Origin: MPNP01 sp963668325
GTDB lineage: Bacteria > Pseudomonadota > Alphaproteobacteria > Rhodobacterales > Rhodobacteraceae
Direction of reading: 5' to 3'
Assembly (NCBI GenBank): GCA_963668325.1
Contig: OY764222.1
Location: forward strand, 2,294,001-2,358,000
DNA length: 64,000 bases
In this document: one piece after another, positions 25,178 to 33,670 of the stretch
Layout of the letters: each line of letters begins with the position of its first letter
Position numbering within the stretch: position 1 is the first letter of the stretch
Notes under the pieces: generated by a model
What the model was told of the DNA's origin: nothing
Database searches by the model: none
Seen by the model: only the letters and a program-made list of their open reading frames with translations
Translations under genes and position numbers: made by a program

Positions 25178-27087
25178 GAGACTATGAAAGTATTTGATTT
25201 TAGCCAATTTGATGGCTTTACCCAGACCTTCAAACCAAGGTTGTTTTGACCCCGCTTCAGAGTAAAAACAGGGTTAAATTTTACCTATAATCATCACATA
25301 TCCACTTTCATCCAAAAATCCTTGATTTTAGGGTCTGTTTTGACCCCAAAACGCGAAAAACACACTGCTCCCCAGAAAAAATCACACACGACCCCCTTGA
25401 ACCACCATTCGAGCCTGACAATAAGCTATAAAAAACCCCACACCAATATCATTCAAGACCCGTTTGAAATTGTAACACATCGTCATCAGGTTCAACTCAG
25501 CACGACATTTTGCTAAACCACGCATCAGGAAATAATTGATCCCAGCCCAACATTTGAGGGTCCCAAAGGGATGTTCAACCAAAGACCCACGCTGACGCAT
25601 AACCCCCTCACCCGAGGCCATTCGTTGACGATGACGATCCATCACAGCTTCATGCTCCCAACGACGAAGCCGACGATAGGTCTCGCTCGGTGGTAGACAA
25701 TGCTCTTTGAGAGAACACGCACCACACACCTTGGTACTCGAACGATAAGTCAAATAACGCTTGCCATTTTTTTGCCAAATGCGGCCATGATGAGCCAACT
25801 TCTGGCCAGCCGGACAAAGATAACTGTCACTCGTTTTATCAAACTGAAAATCATTACTGCCAAAACGACCTTTCAAACCCTTGTGGGAGTCCCATTTCGG
25901 TAAGGGAACATACATCTCCATGCCCTTCTCTTCGCACGCCTTCAATTGTTCGCCATTGGCATAACCGGTATCGGCCAGACCAACCAAATCCTTGCTTCCT
26001 GTCGCCTCTTGGGCTTGCGTCATCATCGGTGCCAACTGCTGGCTATCATTGCCGTCCTGCACAAGATCAACCGCTACAATCAGCTTGGCCTGATCGTCCA
26101 CTGCAATCTGGCCATTATAACCGACCACACTTTTCCCATTCTTGCGCAACAGACGGGCATCCGGATCAACTTCTGAAAGCTGTTTCGCACCACTGGCTTC
26201 CAAGCGCTCCTGCAAAGCCTTCTTCTGCTCACAACGAGCCACTAAAGCAGCCATCTTGGCAACCAGGTCAGGATCAGATAAGTCTTCCTCAGTAGCGGTG
26301 TCATCCGCTACTTCCAACTCGGCAAAGTAAGCCGCAATCTTGCGATCCAGACGAGAAATCTCACCGACAAGTTCACTCTTGGTATGAACAGTATCACGAT
26401 TGGCACTGGCCTTCAAAAAGGTCCCGTCAACCGCAACCTTGGTCCCGCCGATCAAAGACAAGTCCCGACAAACCTGGACAAACTCACGGTTGACATTCTG
26501 CAAGGCCGCAAGGTTGTTCTTGCGAAAATCGGCAATGGTCTTGTAAGTCGGGGTCGCTCCCTGACAAAGCCACATCACTTTGATATTATCTCGAGCTACT
26601 GCTTCCAGAGCACGGGAACTGCGGACTTTGTTCTGATACCCATAGATATACAACTTCAGGAGGATGGCCGGATTATAAGGAGGTTGACCCGAGCCAGACC
26701 ATGCATCGGCATGCCCAAACCCCAGCTTCCCCAAAGCAAGCGTCTGAACAAACACATCAATGGCCCGGACCGGATGGTTTGGTTCGACATAGTCGTCCAG
26801 ACTGGGCGGCAGCAGCTGGACGGTGTTACGGGACAGAACCTCCTGGTAACGTCGTTGTGGCATTGCTTATCCTAAATTGAAAAAAGAATTTATTGTTCAC
26901 CACCAATGAATCATAACACAAGCAATAAAACCAGGGGTAGAGGGGCATTATTTGAAATAAATATTCAGCTAACAAGGCCAAGGGTCGAATGGTCAAGTTA
27001 ATCTTGCCTGGATGAGTTGAAATCAGGAAATGAAAACCGGTAAAAATTTGCTCAGCTAAGGGTTGATTTGAATACTTTCACAGTCTC
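25178..27087 (-). mobile_element. IS1182-family insertion sequence
   Basis: The left end is GAGACTATGAAAGTATT at 25178-25194 and the right end AATACTTTCACAGTCTC at 27071-27087, one mismatch over 17 bp. Length 1,910 bp. CATG precedes the left end (25174-25177). The 4-bp junction on the right is CATC, shared with an adjoining MITE, after which CATG returns at 27251-27254. It carries one intact transposase gene on the minus strand and splits the DruA/Tn5-type gene. Confidence 0.85.
25382..26863 (-). CDS. IS1182-family transposase
   Basis: A 493-residue transposase. N-terminal DUF772 region: DDYVEPNHPVRAIDVFVQTL, GSGQPPYNPAILLKLYIYGY, RSSRALEAVARDNIKVMWL. The DDE domain has VAVDGTFLKASANRD, GYNGQIAVDDQAKLIVAVDL, GLADTGYANGEQLKACEEKG and, at the end, RGSLVEHPFGTLKCWAG, plus the cysteine motif CGACSLKEHC. 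The frame is intact, so it is probably active. ATG at 26863. Confidence 0.93.
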   Translation of the reverse strand: MPQRRYQEVLSRNTVQLLPPSLDDYVEPNHPVRAIDVFVQTLALGKLGFGHADAWSGSGQPPYNPAILLKLYIYGYQNKVRSSRALEAVARDNIKVMWLCQGATPTYKTIADFRKNNLAALQNVNREFVQVCRDLSLIGGTKVAVDGTFLKASANRDTVHTKSELVGEISRLDRKIAAYFAELEVADDTATEEDLSDPDLVAKMAALVARCEQKKALQERLEASGAKQLSEVDPDARLLRKNGKSVVGYNGQIAVDDQAKLIVAVDLVQDGNDSQQLAPMMTQAQEATGSKDLVGLADTGYANGEQLKACEEKGMEMYVPLPKWDSHKGLKGRFGSNDFQFDKTSDSYLCPAGQKLAHHGRIWQKNGKRYLTYRSSTKVCGACSLKEHCLPPSETYRRLRRWEHEAVMDRHRQRMASGEGVMRQRGSLVEHPFGTLKCWAGINYFLMRGLAKCRAELNLMTMCYNFKRVLNDIGVGFFIAYCQARMVVQGGRV

Positions 27088-27091
27088 CATC

Positions 27092-27250
27092 GAGACTGTG
27101 AAAGTATTTGAGGAAAATTCAAATTTCAAAAACTTCTAATATTTTATTCTTAAAATGAGAGCCTAACATTTAAGAAAAGTGAATAATTTAATCGGTTTAT
27201 ATGTAATTTTCTATTCAATTAATGCCTGTTGGTAATACTTTCACAGTCTC
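27092..27250. mobile_element. 159-bp MITE with the ends of the neighbouring IS1182-type element
   Basis: Ends GAGACTGTGAAAGTATT (27092-27108) and its complement (27234-27250) match those of the adjacent IS. The interior is AT-rich with no open frame and no clear similarity to the IS interior. It abuts the IS through CATC (27088-27091) and is followed by CATG. It could be mobilised in trans by the neighbouring transposase. Confidence 0.8.
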
Positions 27251-27383
27251 CATGGGCAAGGCTTGGCTGGCGGCACCTGACGCCCCTCTGCCGGCTCTTT
27301 TTCCGCGTGCGGCCGACCAACAGGCCGCGTATCGCTTATTATCGAATGAGGCTATCAAGATGGACGATATTGTTGTTTTTTAA
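27251..27383 (+). pseudogene. Tn5-type transposase DNA-binding domain fragment (continuation of the DruA-like gene)
   Basis: In frame after the CATG target: GKAWLAAPDAPLPALFPRAA, DQQAAYRLLSNEAIKMDDIV, then VF and a stop. This is the N-terminal DNA-binding domain of IS4/Tn5-type transposases. It joins exactly to RRRIMAM at 25177 once IS1182 and MITE are removed. The catalytic part is missing; similarity stops where repeat R2 begins. Confidence 0.75.
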
Positions 27384-27500
27384 TTTAAATCAACTTGAAT
27401 TTCTCAAATTATTTCGGGCGAAGTGAGACAAATCTTTTCAAGAAGCTCCAATAATTTTAATAAAATCAATTTCCCCACCATTTCTTTTCCAAGCAGTTAA
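27369..27500 (+). repeat. Repeat R2 (diverged copy of 20815-20960)
   Basis: Begins where the Tn5-type fragment breaks off. Shares CAAATTATTTCG, GAAGTGAGACAAA and CTTTTCAAGA with R1. About 170 bp after it I see nothing until the palindromes at 27676. Confidence 0.55.
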
Positions 27501-27675
27501 ATTCCCCACCTGGCAAATTTACCCCGCAAAGGCCTAAGCCGGTAACTGTTTGCAAGCACCGCAGGTCGATCAAATTGCTTGGTGCACCGTAATCCCGTTG
27601 GTCTCGATTATTGGTAGGAGTAGTTTGTTCAAATGATCATTCAGTTGTCTTGCTGCACCTGCAGACAAGCATTCC

Positions 27676-27699
27676 CGTTATGCCGATATCGGCATAACG
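27676..27699. repeat. Perfect 24-bp palindrome
   Basis: CGTTATGCCGAT followed directly by its complement. The half-site TTATGCCGA recurs at 27704-27712 (as ATATGCCGA), in TTATGCCAAC at 27721-27730 and inverted at 27776-27785. Such arrays of half-sites are typical of tyrosine-recombinase or resolvase binding regions, and an integrase start lies 380 bp downstream. Confidence 0.6.
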
Positions 27700-27704
27700 A
27701 GAAA

Positions 27705-27784
27705 TATGCCGACAACTTTATTATGCCAACAAATGTTCCCACCTCCCTTATTCATAGGGAATGTAGGTTGAATTTGTCGGCATA
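27705..27784 (-). repeat. Hairpin H2, reverse-oriented relative of H1
   Basis: ATGCCGACAA at 27705-27714 faces TTGTCGGCAT at 27774-27783. Its reverse complement resembles 21057-21117 (ATGCCGACAAAT, CCTACAT, GAATAAG in the same order). Together H1 and H2 bracket 6.6 kb. Confidence 0.6.
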
Positions 27785-27945
27785 ATTCTGGTAGCAACAC
27801 AAATTTCAATATGAACAAATCAAGCCGTATTTTGTTCATGGTAAAGTTAAGTTGTCATAAATAACTTCATTTCTACCTTGAGCATGAACATAAATACAAC
27901 TACAGCGAACCAAGAAACGCCAGAACATCATCATCTGGCTTATAG

Positions 27946-28032
27946 ATTATGTAAAGCAAATTGTTATGTAAAGTCCAAAGCGCCAAGCTCCTTACCATCA
28001 GTGTCTTAAGTGCATACTACTTTACATAACAA
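27946..28032 (+). promoter_or_regulatory. TTATGTAAAG half-sites upstream of the integrase start
   Basis: ATTATGTAAAG at 27946-27956, TTGTTATGTAAAGT at 27961-27974 and its exact complement ACTTTACATAACAA at 28019-28032. The first two are spaced by 16 bp and the last pair are inverted across 44 bp. They could be binding sites for the recombinase whose gene starts at 28077. Confidence 0.5.
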
Positions 28033-28076
28033 TATTCTGAATTTTCCTTTTAATTTTCTAATACAGGAGAATTCTT

Positions 28077-28280
28077 ATGACTTTAGAACAAAAGTCGATT
28101 TCGGATTGTACTCGGCAATTCGATTCCCAAAGTCCCTACCTACCGGAGTTTCGTGAATTCTTACGGCGCTCATGTTTTGTGGAGAATACGGCTACCAGGT
28201 ATCTCGGTCATGCACGACATTTTCTGATCTGGTTGCATCAATCCAAGCACGATATTCTTGACTTCAGACGTTTAGGCTGA
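28077..28280 (+). pseudogene. Tyrosine recombinase/integrase, N-terminal fragment
   Basis: 67 codons with AGGAGAATTCTT before the ATG. SPYLPEFREFLRRSCFVENT and ATRYLGHARHFLIWLHQSK match the SAM-like (core-binding) N-terminal domain of phage-type integrases. The frame stops at 28280, where similarity also ends and the IS1634-type sequence begins. The catalytic domain is not in the window. Confidence 0.65.
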
Positions 28281-28403
28281 TTCCAAAAAAACGAGTTCCC
28301 ATTTCATGGGGGTTTCAGCCAAAAAAAAGTGCGTTTTAAAATGTAGTGCCCTCGTGTAATTATTATACTTGACAAGCCCCGCCACCTCCCCTATATAAAC
28401 CTC

Positions 28404-30101
28404 ATGTTCATCAGACGTAAAAAAATGGCCAACAACCGAACCAAGATCCAGATCGTCAAATCGGTCCGTATCCAGGACAAGGTCCGGCAAAAAGTTCTCC
28501 GACATGTCGGGACCGCCCATGATGATAATGAACTTGCGATCTTTGAAGCGATGGCCCGGGCCATCATGAGTGAACTCGAAATCGAGGCCAAGGGTCAGCA
28601 GACCCTTTTCAATCTCAAGGAATATACCGATCTGGTCGAGGTCTCCCGCCAGGCTGAAGAGAACCCCATTCCTGATCATGTCAAGCTCAACCGCTGTCGG
28701 GAAGAAGGCCGGGCCATGGTCGGGGTTCGTGATCTTTTTGGCACACTCTATCATCGGTTGGGCTGGGATCATGTGGTTGGCTCCAGCCGCCCCGGCAGCA
28801 ACCGGATGATCAGGGAAATGGTCATGGCCCGGATTACCCAGCCACTATCCAAAAGAGCCACGGTTCGGGATCTCTATGACCAGAGTGCGGTAGCACTCAA
28901 TCTTGATTCGGTCTATCGCAGTATGGACTATCTGGATGAGGACCGAATTGCCGCCATTTGTGACCGGTCCATGGAAATTGCCAAAACCCTGTTGCCCGGT
29001 CCCATCACCGCGCTTTTTTATGATACCACCACCCTGTCCTTTGCCAGTGATCAGGAAGATGCATTGCGGGTCAAGGGGTTCAGCAAGGATGGCAAGCACC
29101 ATCGGGTCCAAATCTTGTTGGCTCTGTTGATTACCCCGGAGGGACTACCGGTTGGGTATGAAGTCTTTCCCGGCAACCAATCGGAAGGCCAGACTTTGCT
29201 GGTGGCGCTTGATGCCCTCAAGGAGCGTTACCCTGAAGTTGAATTTACCATTGTTGCTGATGCCGCGATGATCAACAAGGATAATGAGAAGAAATTACAG
29301 GATCGCAAGATCCCCTACATTCTCGGCGCACGGATCAAGAACCTGCCCAAGGCTCTGGAAAAGGAGGTGCTGGACAGTTCGGGCTATCGCCCCTGGGGGA
29401 AGGCCGAAGGGTCCGACAACATGGCCCGTTATCGCTGTATCAAGGCCGGGGATAAGCGTCAGCTCATTGCCACCTATTCCCCCAAGCGCGCCCGCAAGGA
29501 TGAGCATGAGCGGGATCGTCGGTTACACAAGCTCCTGAAACGTCTGGACAACAGCAAGCAACCGTCATCCCTGGCCAGTGGCGGGATGGCCAAGTATCTG
29601 GCGTTTCCCGCGGGCAAGGTTCAGTTGAGCGAAGAGAAGATTGCCAGGGTTGCCCAGTGGGATGGCTTGCGTGGGATCGTAACCTGGGGATGTCAGGAGC
29701 GTGATCCGCGCGAATTGGTCATGCAGTATCGGCAATTGGCCGAGATAGAAGCCTGCTTTCGGACCAACAAGCATGATCTGAAGATCCGGCCGGTCTTTCA
29801 TTGGAAGGAGCGACGGATCAAGGCTCATCTGGCGCTTTGCTATATGGCCTTTTGCTGTGTCCAGCATCTGCGCTATTATTTGAAGGCTCGTGGTCATGGC
29901 ATGAGTACCGATCGGATCCAACGGGCCTTGCAGGGTTTACAGATCAGTATCCTTTATGACACTACTGGTCAGGGCACCTATGGGATGCCAAGCCAGGTCT
30001 CGAGTGATGCGAGGAAGATCTATCAGACGATGGGTTTGTCGTGGAACCGGGATCCCTTTACCATACCGACAAGGAAAATATCACCGGAAGGAGAGAAGTG
30101 A
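28404..30101 (+). CDS. IS1634-family transposase
   Basis: A 565-residue transposase with the IS1634/IS4-like DDE order: FYDTTTLSFASDQ, GFSKDGKHHRVQILLALLIT, PEGLPVGYEVFPGNQSEGQT, FTIVADAAMINKDNEKKLQD, then IVTWGCQERDPRELVMQYRQ, LAEIEACFRTNKHDLKIRPV and HLALCYMAFCCVQHLRYY. The YREIW-like segment (YRQLAEIEACFR) carries the last acidic residue. The frame is intact and clearly GC-richer than the genome. I could not find convincing inverted ends, so I give only the gene; the element likely reaches from about 28280 to about 30180. Confidence 0.9.
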   Translation: MFIRRKKMANNRTKIQIVKSVRIQDKVRQKVLRHVGTAHDDNELAIFEAMARAIMSELEIEAKGQQTLFNLKEYTDLVEVSRQAEENPIPDHVKLNRCREEGRAMVGVRDLFGTLYHRLGWDHVVGSSRPGSNRMIREMVMARITQPLSKRATVRDLYDQSAVALNLDSVYRSMDYLDEDRIAAICDRSMEIAKTLLPGPITALFYDTTTLSFASDQEDALRVKGFSKDGKHHRVQILLALLITPEGLPVGYEVFPGNQSEGQTLLVALDALKERYPEVEFTIVADAAMINKDNEKKLQDRKIPYILGARIKNLPKALEKEVLDSSGYRPWGKAEGSDNMARYRCIKAGDKRQLIATYSPKRARKDEHERDRRLHKLLKRLDNSKQPSSLASGGMAKYLAFPAGKVQLSEEKIARVAQWDGLRGIVTWGCQERDPRELVMQYRQLAEIEACFRTNKHDLKIRPVFHWKERRIKAHLALCYMAFCCVQHLRYYLKARGHGMSTDRIQRALQGLQISILYDTTGQGTYGMPSQVSSDARKIYQTMGLSWNRDPFTIPTRKISPEGEK

Positions 30102-30181
30102 ACCGAAGCAGATAATGGACCCATAATCAGTTGAATCTGTCGTGACAGAAAGGGGGCAAAGTAGTGCCCCCGTTTTAAGGG

Positions 30182-30312
30182 TAAACCCTTATGTCATCGG
30201 GGTCCCAGCGTTTGAATGTCGGAAGTCAAGAAATATTGTCGCCTTTGCCGTTGAAGCTGCAGCCTCAACCGACACCGAGGTTTTAGCCAAGATTAGAGGC
30301 TTTGCGGTTTGA
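30182..30312 (+). pseudogene. Short open remnant, unknown
   Basis: A 43-codon frame without a start codon: NPYVIGVPAFECRKSRNIVA, FAVEAAASTDTEVLAKIRGF, AV, stop. It reads like the end of a real protein (even codon use, no stops) but I do not recognise it. It begins at the probable right edge of the IS1634-type element and is likely the tail of a prophage gene. Confidence 0.3.
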
Positions 30313-30482
30313 TTTGGTGGGGGTGTACATATGTCAACCCATTGGTCGCCAGGACGCAAATATTGACAAATTAATGAAAATAGTTCAATATGTAGGAAAT
30401 AAAATTTTTGAGGCCCCGGAGCGGGAAACTCCGAAGCCTCGAATAAATACCCTTATAAATTTAGTCAAGGAAGGGCAGTCAA

Positions 30483-30689
30483 ATAACAAATAGCAAATTC
30501 CCCCAAGAAAATCAAGACAAAACCCAATTCAATAGTAATATCATTCACGCCCTGACCAGCAATTGGGGCTTGGAAAAAGGCCGGGCAAGATGCCCCGGTC
30601 ACAATGGCAAAGACAAGAACCTAGCAGTCACGATAACGGCTAATGATGTTCTAATGTATTGTCATTCGCACCAATGCGAACATTTATAG
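30483..30689 (+). pseudogene. Zinc-finger fragment of a phage or plasmid primase
   Basis: Frame: NIIHALTSNWGLEKGRARCP, GHNGKDKNLAVTITANDVLM, YCHSHQCEHL, stop. CPGH...CHSHQC matches the zinc-binding N-terminal motif of TOPRIM-type phage primases (CPAHDD...CHAGC). No start and no downstream TOPRIM domain, so only a remnant. Confidence 0.5.
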
Positions 30690-30797
30690 AGCGTCAATCA
30701 GGATGGAAGTTTAAATGACTCGACAACAGCTCGGATATTATTTGATCTATTTGAGGTCATAGATTCAAATACGAGTGCCGTTTACTTTGAAAATTTG

Positions 30798-32009
30798 TCA
30801 GGAAAGGGCTTTTCCCAGATTTTCTTCTACCTTGTCCAAAAACCCTTCAGTAGTAAGCCAACTCTGATTTGGTCCGACAAGTAACGCCAGATCCTTGGTC
30901 ATGAAACCACTTTCTACCGTGTCAATGACAGTTTTCTCCAGGGTTTTGGCAAATTTTTCCAACTGAATGTTTTCATCTAGTTTGGCTCGATGGAGCAATC
31001 CACCAGTCCAGGCAAAAACAGACGCAATAGAATTCGTTGAAGTGGGTTTACCGGCCTGGTGTTGTCTGTAATGACGTGTAACAGTCCCATGGGCAGCTTC
31101 TGATTCTACGATCTCACCATCAGGAGTCATCAACTTTGATGCCATTAATCCAAGCGAACCATAACCCTGTGCTACGGTATCAGATTGAACGTCGCCATCG
31201 TAATTCTTGCAGGCCCATACAAATCCTCCGCTCCACTTAAGAGCAGCAGCGACCATGTCATCAATTAACCGATGTTCATAAAAGATGTTCGCTTCTTTAA
31301 AGCGGTCTTCAAATTCAGTTTCATAGATTTCCTGAAATATATCCTTGAACCGACCATCATAAACCTTCATGATTGTGTTTTTTGTCGATAGGTAAACAGG
31401 CCACCCCAGCGATAAACCATAGTTTAAGGAAGCTCTAGCGAAATCCTTGATAGAATCATCAAGGTTATACATACCCATAACTACACCGGACGAAGGAGAA
31501 TCAAAAACTTCCCTTTCAATTACCTGACCATCATTACCCTCGAACTTCATGGTGATTTTGCCTGCGCCAGGGAAACGAAAATCCGTTGCCCGATATTGGT
31601 CACCAAACGCATGCCGACCAATGACAATTGGTCGGGTCCAGCCTGGGATCAATCTCGGAATGTTCTTGCAAATTATTGGGCTCCTGAACACAACACCACC
31701 GAGAATGTTCCTAATGGTACCATTTGGCGACCGGTACATTCTCTTGAGATTGAATTCTTCTACTCGGGCCTCATCAGGGGTAATGGTGGCGCATTTGACA
31801 CCAACCCCTACCTCCTTAATCTTATTTGCCGCATCAACAGTAATCTGGTCATCGGTTCGGTCTCTCTCCTCAATTCCCAGATCATAATAGATCAAATCTA
31901 TATCCAGATAATTTAAAATGAATTTTTCGCGGATCTTTTTCCAAATGATCCGTGTCATTTCATCCCCATCAATTTCAACGACAGGGTTTACTACTTTTAT
32001 ACGTGACAT
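30798..32009 (-). CDS. icd: NADP-dependent isocitrate dehydrogenase
   Basis: A 403-residue enzyme of the homodimeric (type II) subfamily: KVVNPVVEIDGDEMTRIIWK at the start, GTIRNILGGVVFRSPIICKN with the substrate-phosphorylation-like loop, and NYDGDVQSDTVAQGYGSLGL plus EAAHGTVTRHYRQHQAGKPT for metal and cofactor binding. It oxidises isocitrate to 2-oxoglutarate in the TCA cycle. Three in-frame ATGs exist; 32009 gives the usual MSRIKV N-terminus with GGAGG upstream. It closes the mobile region on the right; 77 bp separate it from catalase. Confidence 0.95.
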   Translation of the reverse strand: MSRIKVVNPVVEIDGDEMTRIIWKKIREKFILNYLDIDLIYYDLGIEERDRTDDQITVDAANKIKEVGVGVKCATITPDEARVEEFNLKRMYRSPNGTIRNILGGVVFRSPIICKNIPRLIPGWTRPIVIGRHAFGDQYRATDFRFPGAGKITMKFEGNDGQVIEREVFDSPSSGVVMGMYNLDDSIKDFARASLNYGLSLGWPVYLSTKNTIMKVYDGRFKDIFQEIYETEFEDRFKEANIFYEHRLIDDMVAAALKWSGGFVWACKNYDGDVQSDTVAQGYGSLGLMASKLMTPDGEIVESEAAHGTVTRHYRQHQAGKPTSTNSIASVFAWTGGLLHRAKLDENIQLEKFAKTLEKTVIDTVESGFMTKDLALLVGPNQSWLTTEGFLDKVEENLGKALS

Positions 32010-32086
32010 CATGCCTCCAGTGGCCAAATGGCCTGTTGTGACTACTTTAGGAATAACACTTTTGGCTAGCTAAATTAGGTATGTAC

Positions 32087-33538
32087 CTATTCAACCAGCC
32101 CCTTCAGAGCTTCCCGAATACCATTTCCGTAAGCTAAACTGATCTTATCGTAATGTCCAAGAGCACGGTCGATAATATCTTGCGGCACTCCGTTCATCGC
32201 TTCAGCGGTATTCTTATACAATCGTGCCCTTTGATCATCATTCATGAGGTCGTGTAACGCTCTAGGTTGTGAATAATCATCATTACCCTCTCTGTGGTCG
32301 AACCGAGACACATCTCCTGATATTTTCAAGGGCGGTTCCTTGACGCTACTGCTTTCCTTTGGCCCGTCAAACGAGTTGGGCTCATAATAAGCATCCACAG
32401 CACCGGTGCTTTGTCCAAAGAAATTCATCAAACCATCCTTATGATAGTGATGGACAGGGCATTTAGGTCGATTTACCGGTAGAGATTCATAATGGGTACC
32501 GAGCCGATATCTGTGCGCATCTGCATAAGAAAATATTCTTGATTGCAAAACTTTGTCCGGGCTAAAGCTAATACCAGGAACAATATTGGAAGGGCTGAAA
32601 GCAGCCTGTTCTATTTCAGCGAAATAGTTTTCGGGATTTCGATTTAATTCCATAATCCCGACTTCGATAAGAGGATAATCTCCGTGCGGCCAGACTTTGG
32701 TCAAATCAAAGGGGTTAAAGTTCATATCCTCAATATCATTTTCCTTGATGACCTGAATACACATTCGCCATTTGGGAAACTCACCATTTTCAATAGCACC
32801 AAACAAGGCTTCTTGATAACCTTCTCTCGTCTTTCCTACGATTTCGGCTGCTTCCTCATTGGTATAGAATTCGTGTCCTTGCATGGTTTTGAAATGGAAT
32901 TTAACCCAAAACCGCTCACCATCGTTATTCCATACGCTGTATGTATGAGAACCATATCCATTCATGTGCATTGGAGAAATCGGCAATCCTCGATCAGACA
33001 TCAGAATGGTCACTTGGTGAAGTGCTTCTGGTGAAAGAGACCAGTAATCCCACATGGCTGTGGGTGATCTTAAGTTAGTTTTTGGATGCCTTTTTTGAGT
33101 ATGAATAAAATCAGGAAATTTATAAGGGTCTCGTAAAAAGAATACAGGAGTATTGTTTCCTACCAAATCCCAATTCCCTTCATCGCTATAGAATTTAAGG
33201 GCAAAACCACGTACATCCCTCTCGTGGTCAGCTGCACCCAATTCACCTGCAACCGTAGAGAAACGCGCAATCATTTCTGTTTGCTTGCCCACTTCAGAAA
33301 ATATGGAAGCTCTGGAATATTGGGTAATATCATTGGTTATGGTTAGAGTACCAAATGCTCCCCAGCCTTTGGCATGAACAACCCTTTCTGGTATCCGTTC
33401 TCTGTTCTGGTGTGCCAATTTTTCAATTAATTGATAATCTTGAAGTAAAACAGGGCCTCGTTCTCCAGCGGTTATAGCATTTTGGTTATCCGGAACCGGA
33501 GCACCAGCTGTTGTTGTTAACGGTATATTTCGAGCCAT
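32087..33538 (-). CDS. katA: Catalase (monofunctional, haem, small-subunit clade)
   Basis: A 483-residue catalase. The distal His lies in PERVVHAKGWGAFGTLTIT, the Asn in VFFLRDPYKFPDFIH context, and the proximal Tyr in RIFSYADAHRYRLGTHY (RxFxYxDxxRxRxG). Length fits small-subunit clade 3 enzymes, which bind NADPH. It disproportionates hydrogen peroxide. It stands alone with a 130-bp divergent gap to lipA; no OxyR site could be assigned by eye. Confidence 0.95.
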   Translation of the reverse strand: MARNIPLTTTAGAPVPDNQNAITAGERGPVLLQDYQLIEKLAHQNRERIPERVVHAKGWGAFGTLTITNDITQYSRASIFSEVGKQTEMIARFSTVAGELGAADHERDVRGFALKFYSDEGNWDLVGNNTPVFFLRDPYKFPDFIHTQKRHPKTNLRSPTAMWDYWSLSPEALHQVTILMSDRGLPISPMHMNGYGSHTYSVWNNDGERFWVKFHFKTMQGHEFYTNEEAAEIVGKTREGYQEALFGAIENGEFPKWRMCIQVIKENDIEDMNFNPFDLTKVWPHGDYPLIEVGIMELNRNPENYFAEIEQAAFSPSNIVPGISFSPDKVLQSRIFSYADAHRYRLGTHYESLPVNRPKCPVHHYHKDGLMNFFGQSTGAVDAYYEPNSFDGPKESSSVKEPPLKISGDVSRFDHREGNDDYSQPRALHDLMNDDQRARLYKNTAEAMNGVPQDIIDRALGHYDKISLAYGNGIREALKGLVE

Positions 33539-33670
33539 ATTAGTATTCCTCTTGGTTAGAAAAAAATATTTAATATTTTAAAGAGTGTTAGCACTTAAAA
33601 AATGGTAAAGACCTTTAACCGATTCAATTGCACCAAGCCAAAAATACTAGTGATTTAATTTTTATTATCA

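Noticed and set aside
24220..25249. Druantia defence gene druA
   Set aside because: The domain fits DUF4338, but the continuation after removing the IS is a Tn5-type transposase domain, and no druB-E genes are present.
28272..28320. GGCTGA/TCAGCC hairpin after the integrase fragment as a terminator
   Set aside because: The stem is short and interrupted, and the loop is long; it may only be part of the IS1634-type end.
28281..30180. Terminal repeats for the IS1634-type element
   Set aside because: GTAGTGCCC occurs near both ends but in direct, not inverted, orientation; no target duplication could be matched, so no borders were called.
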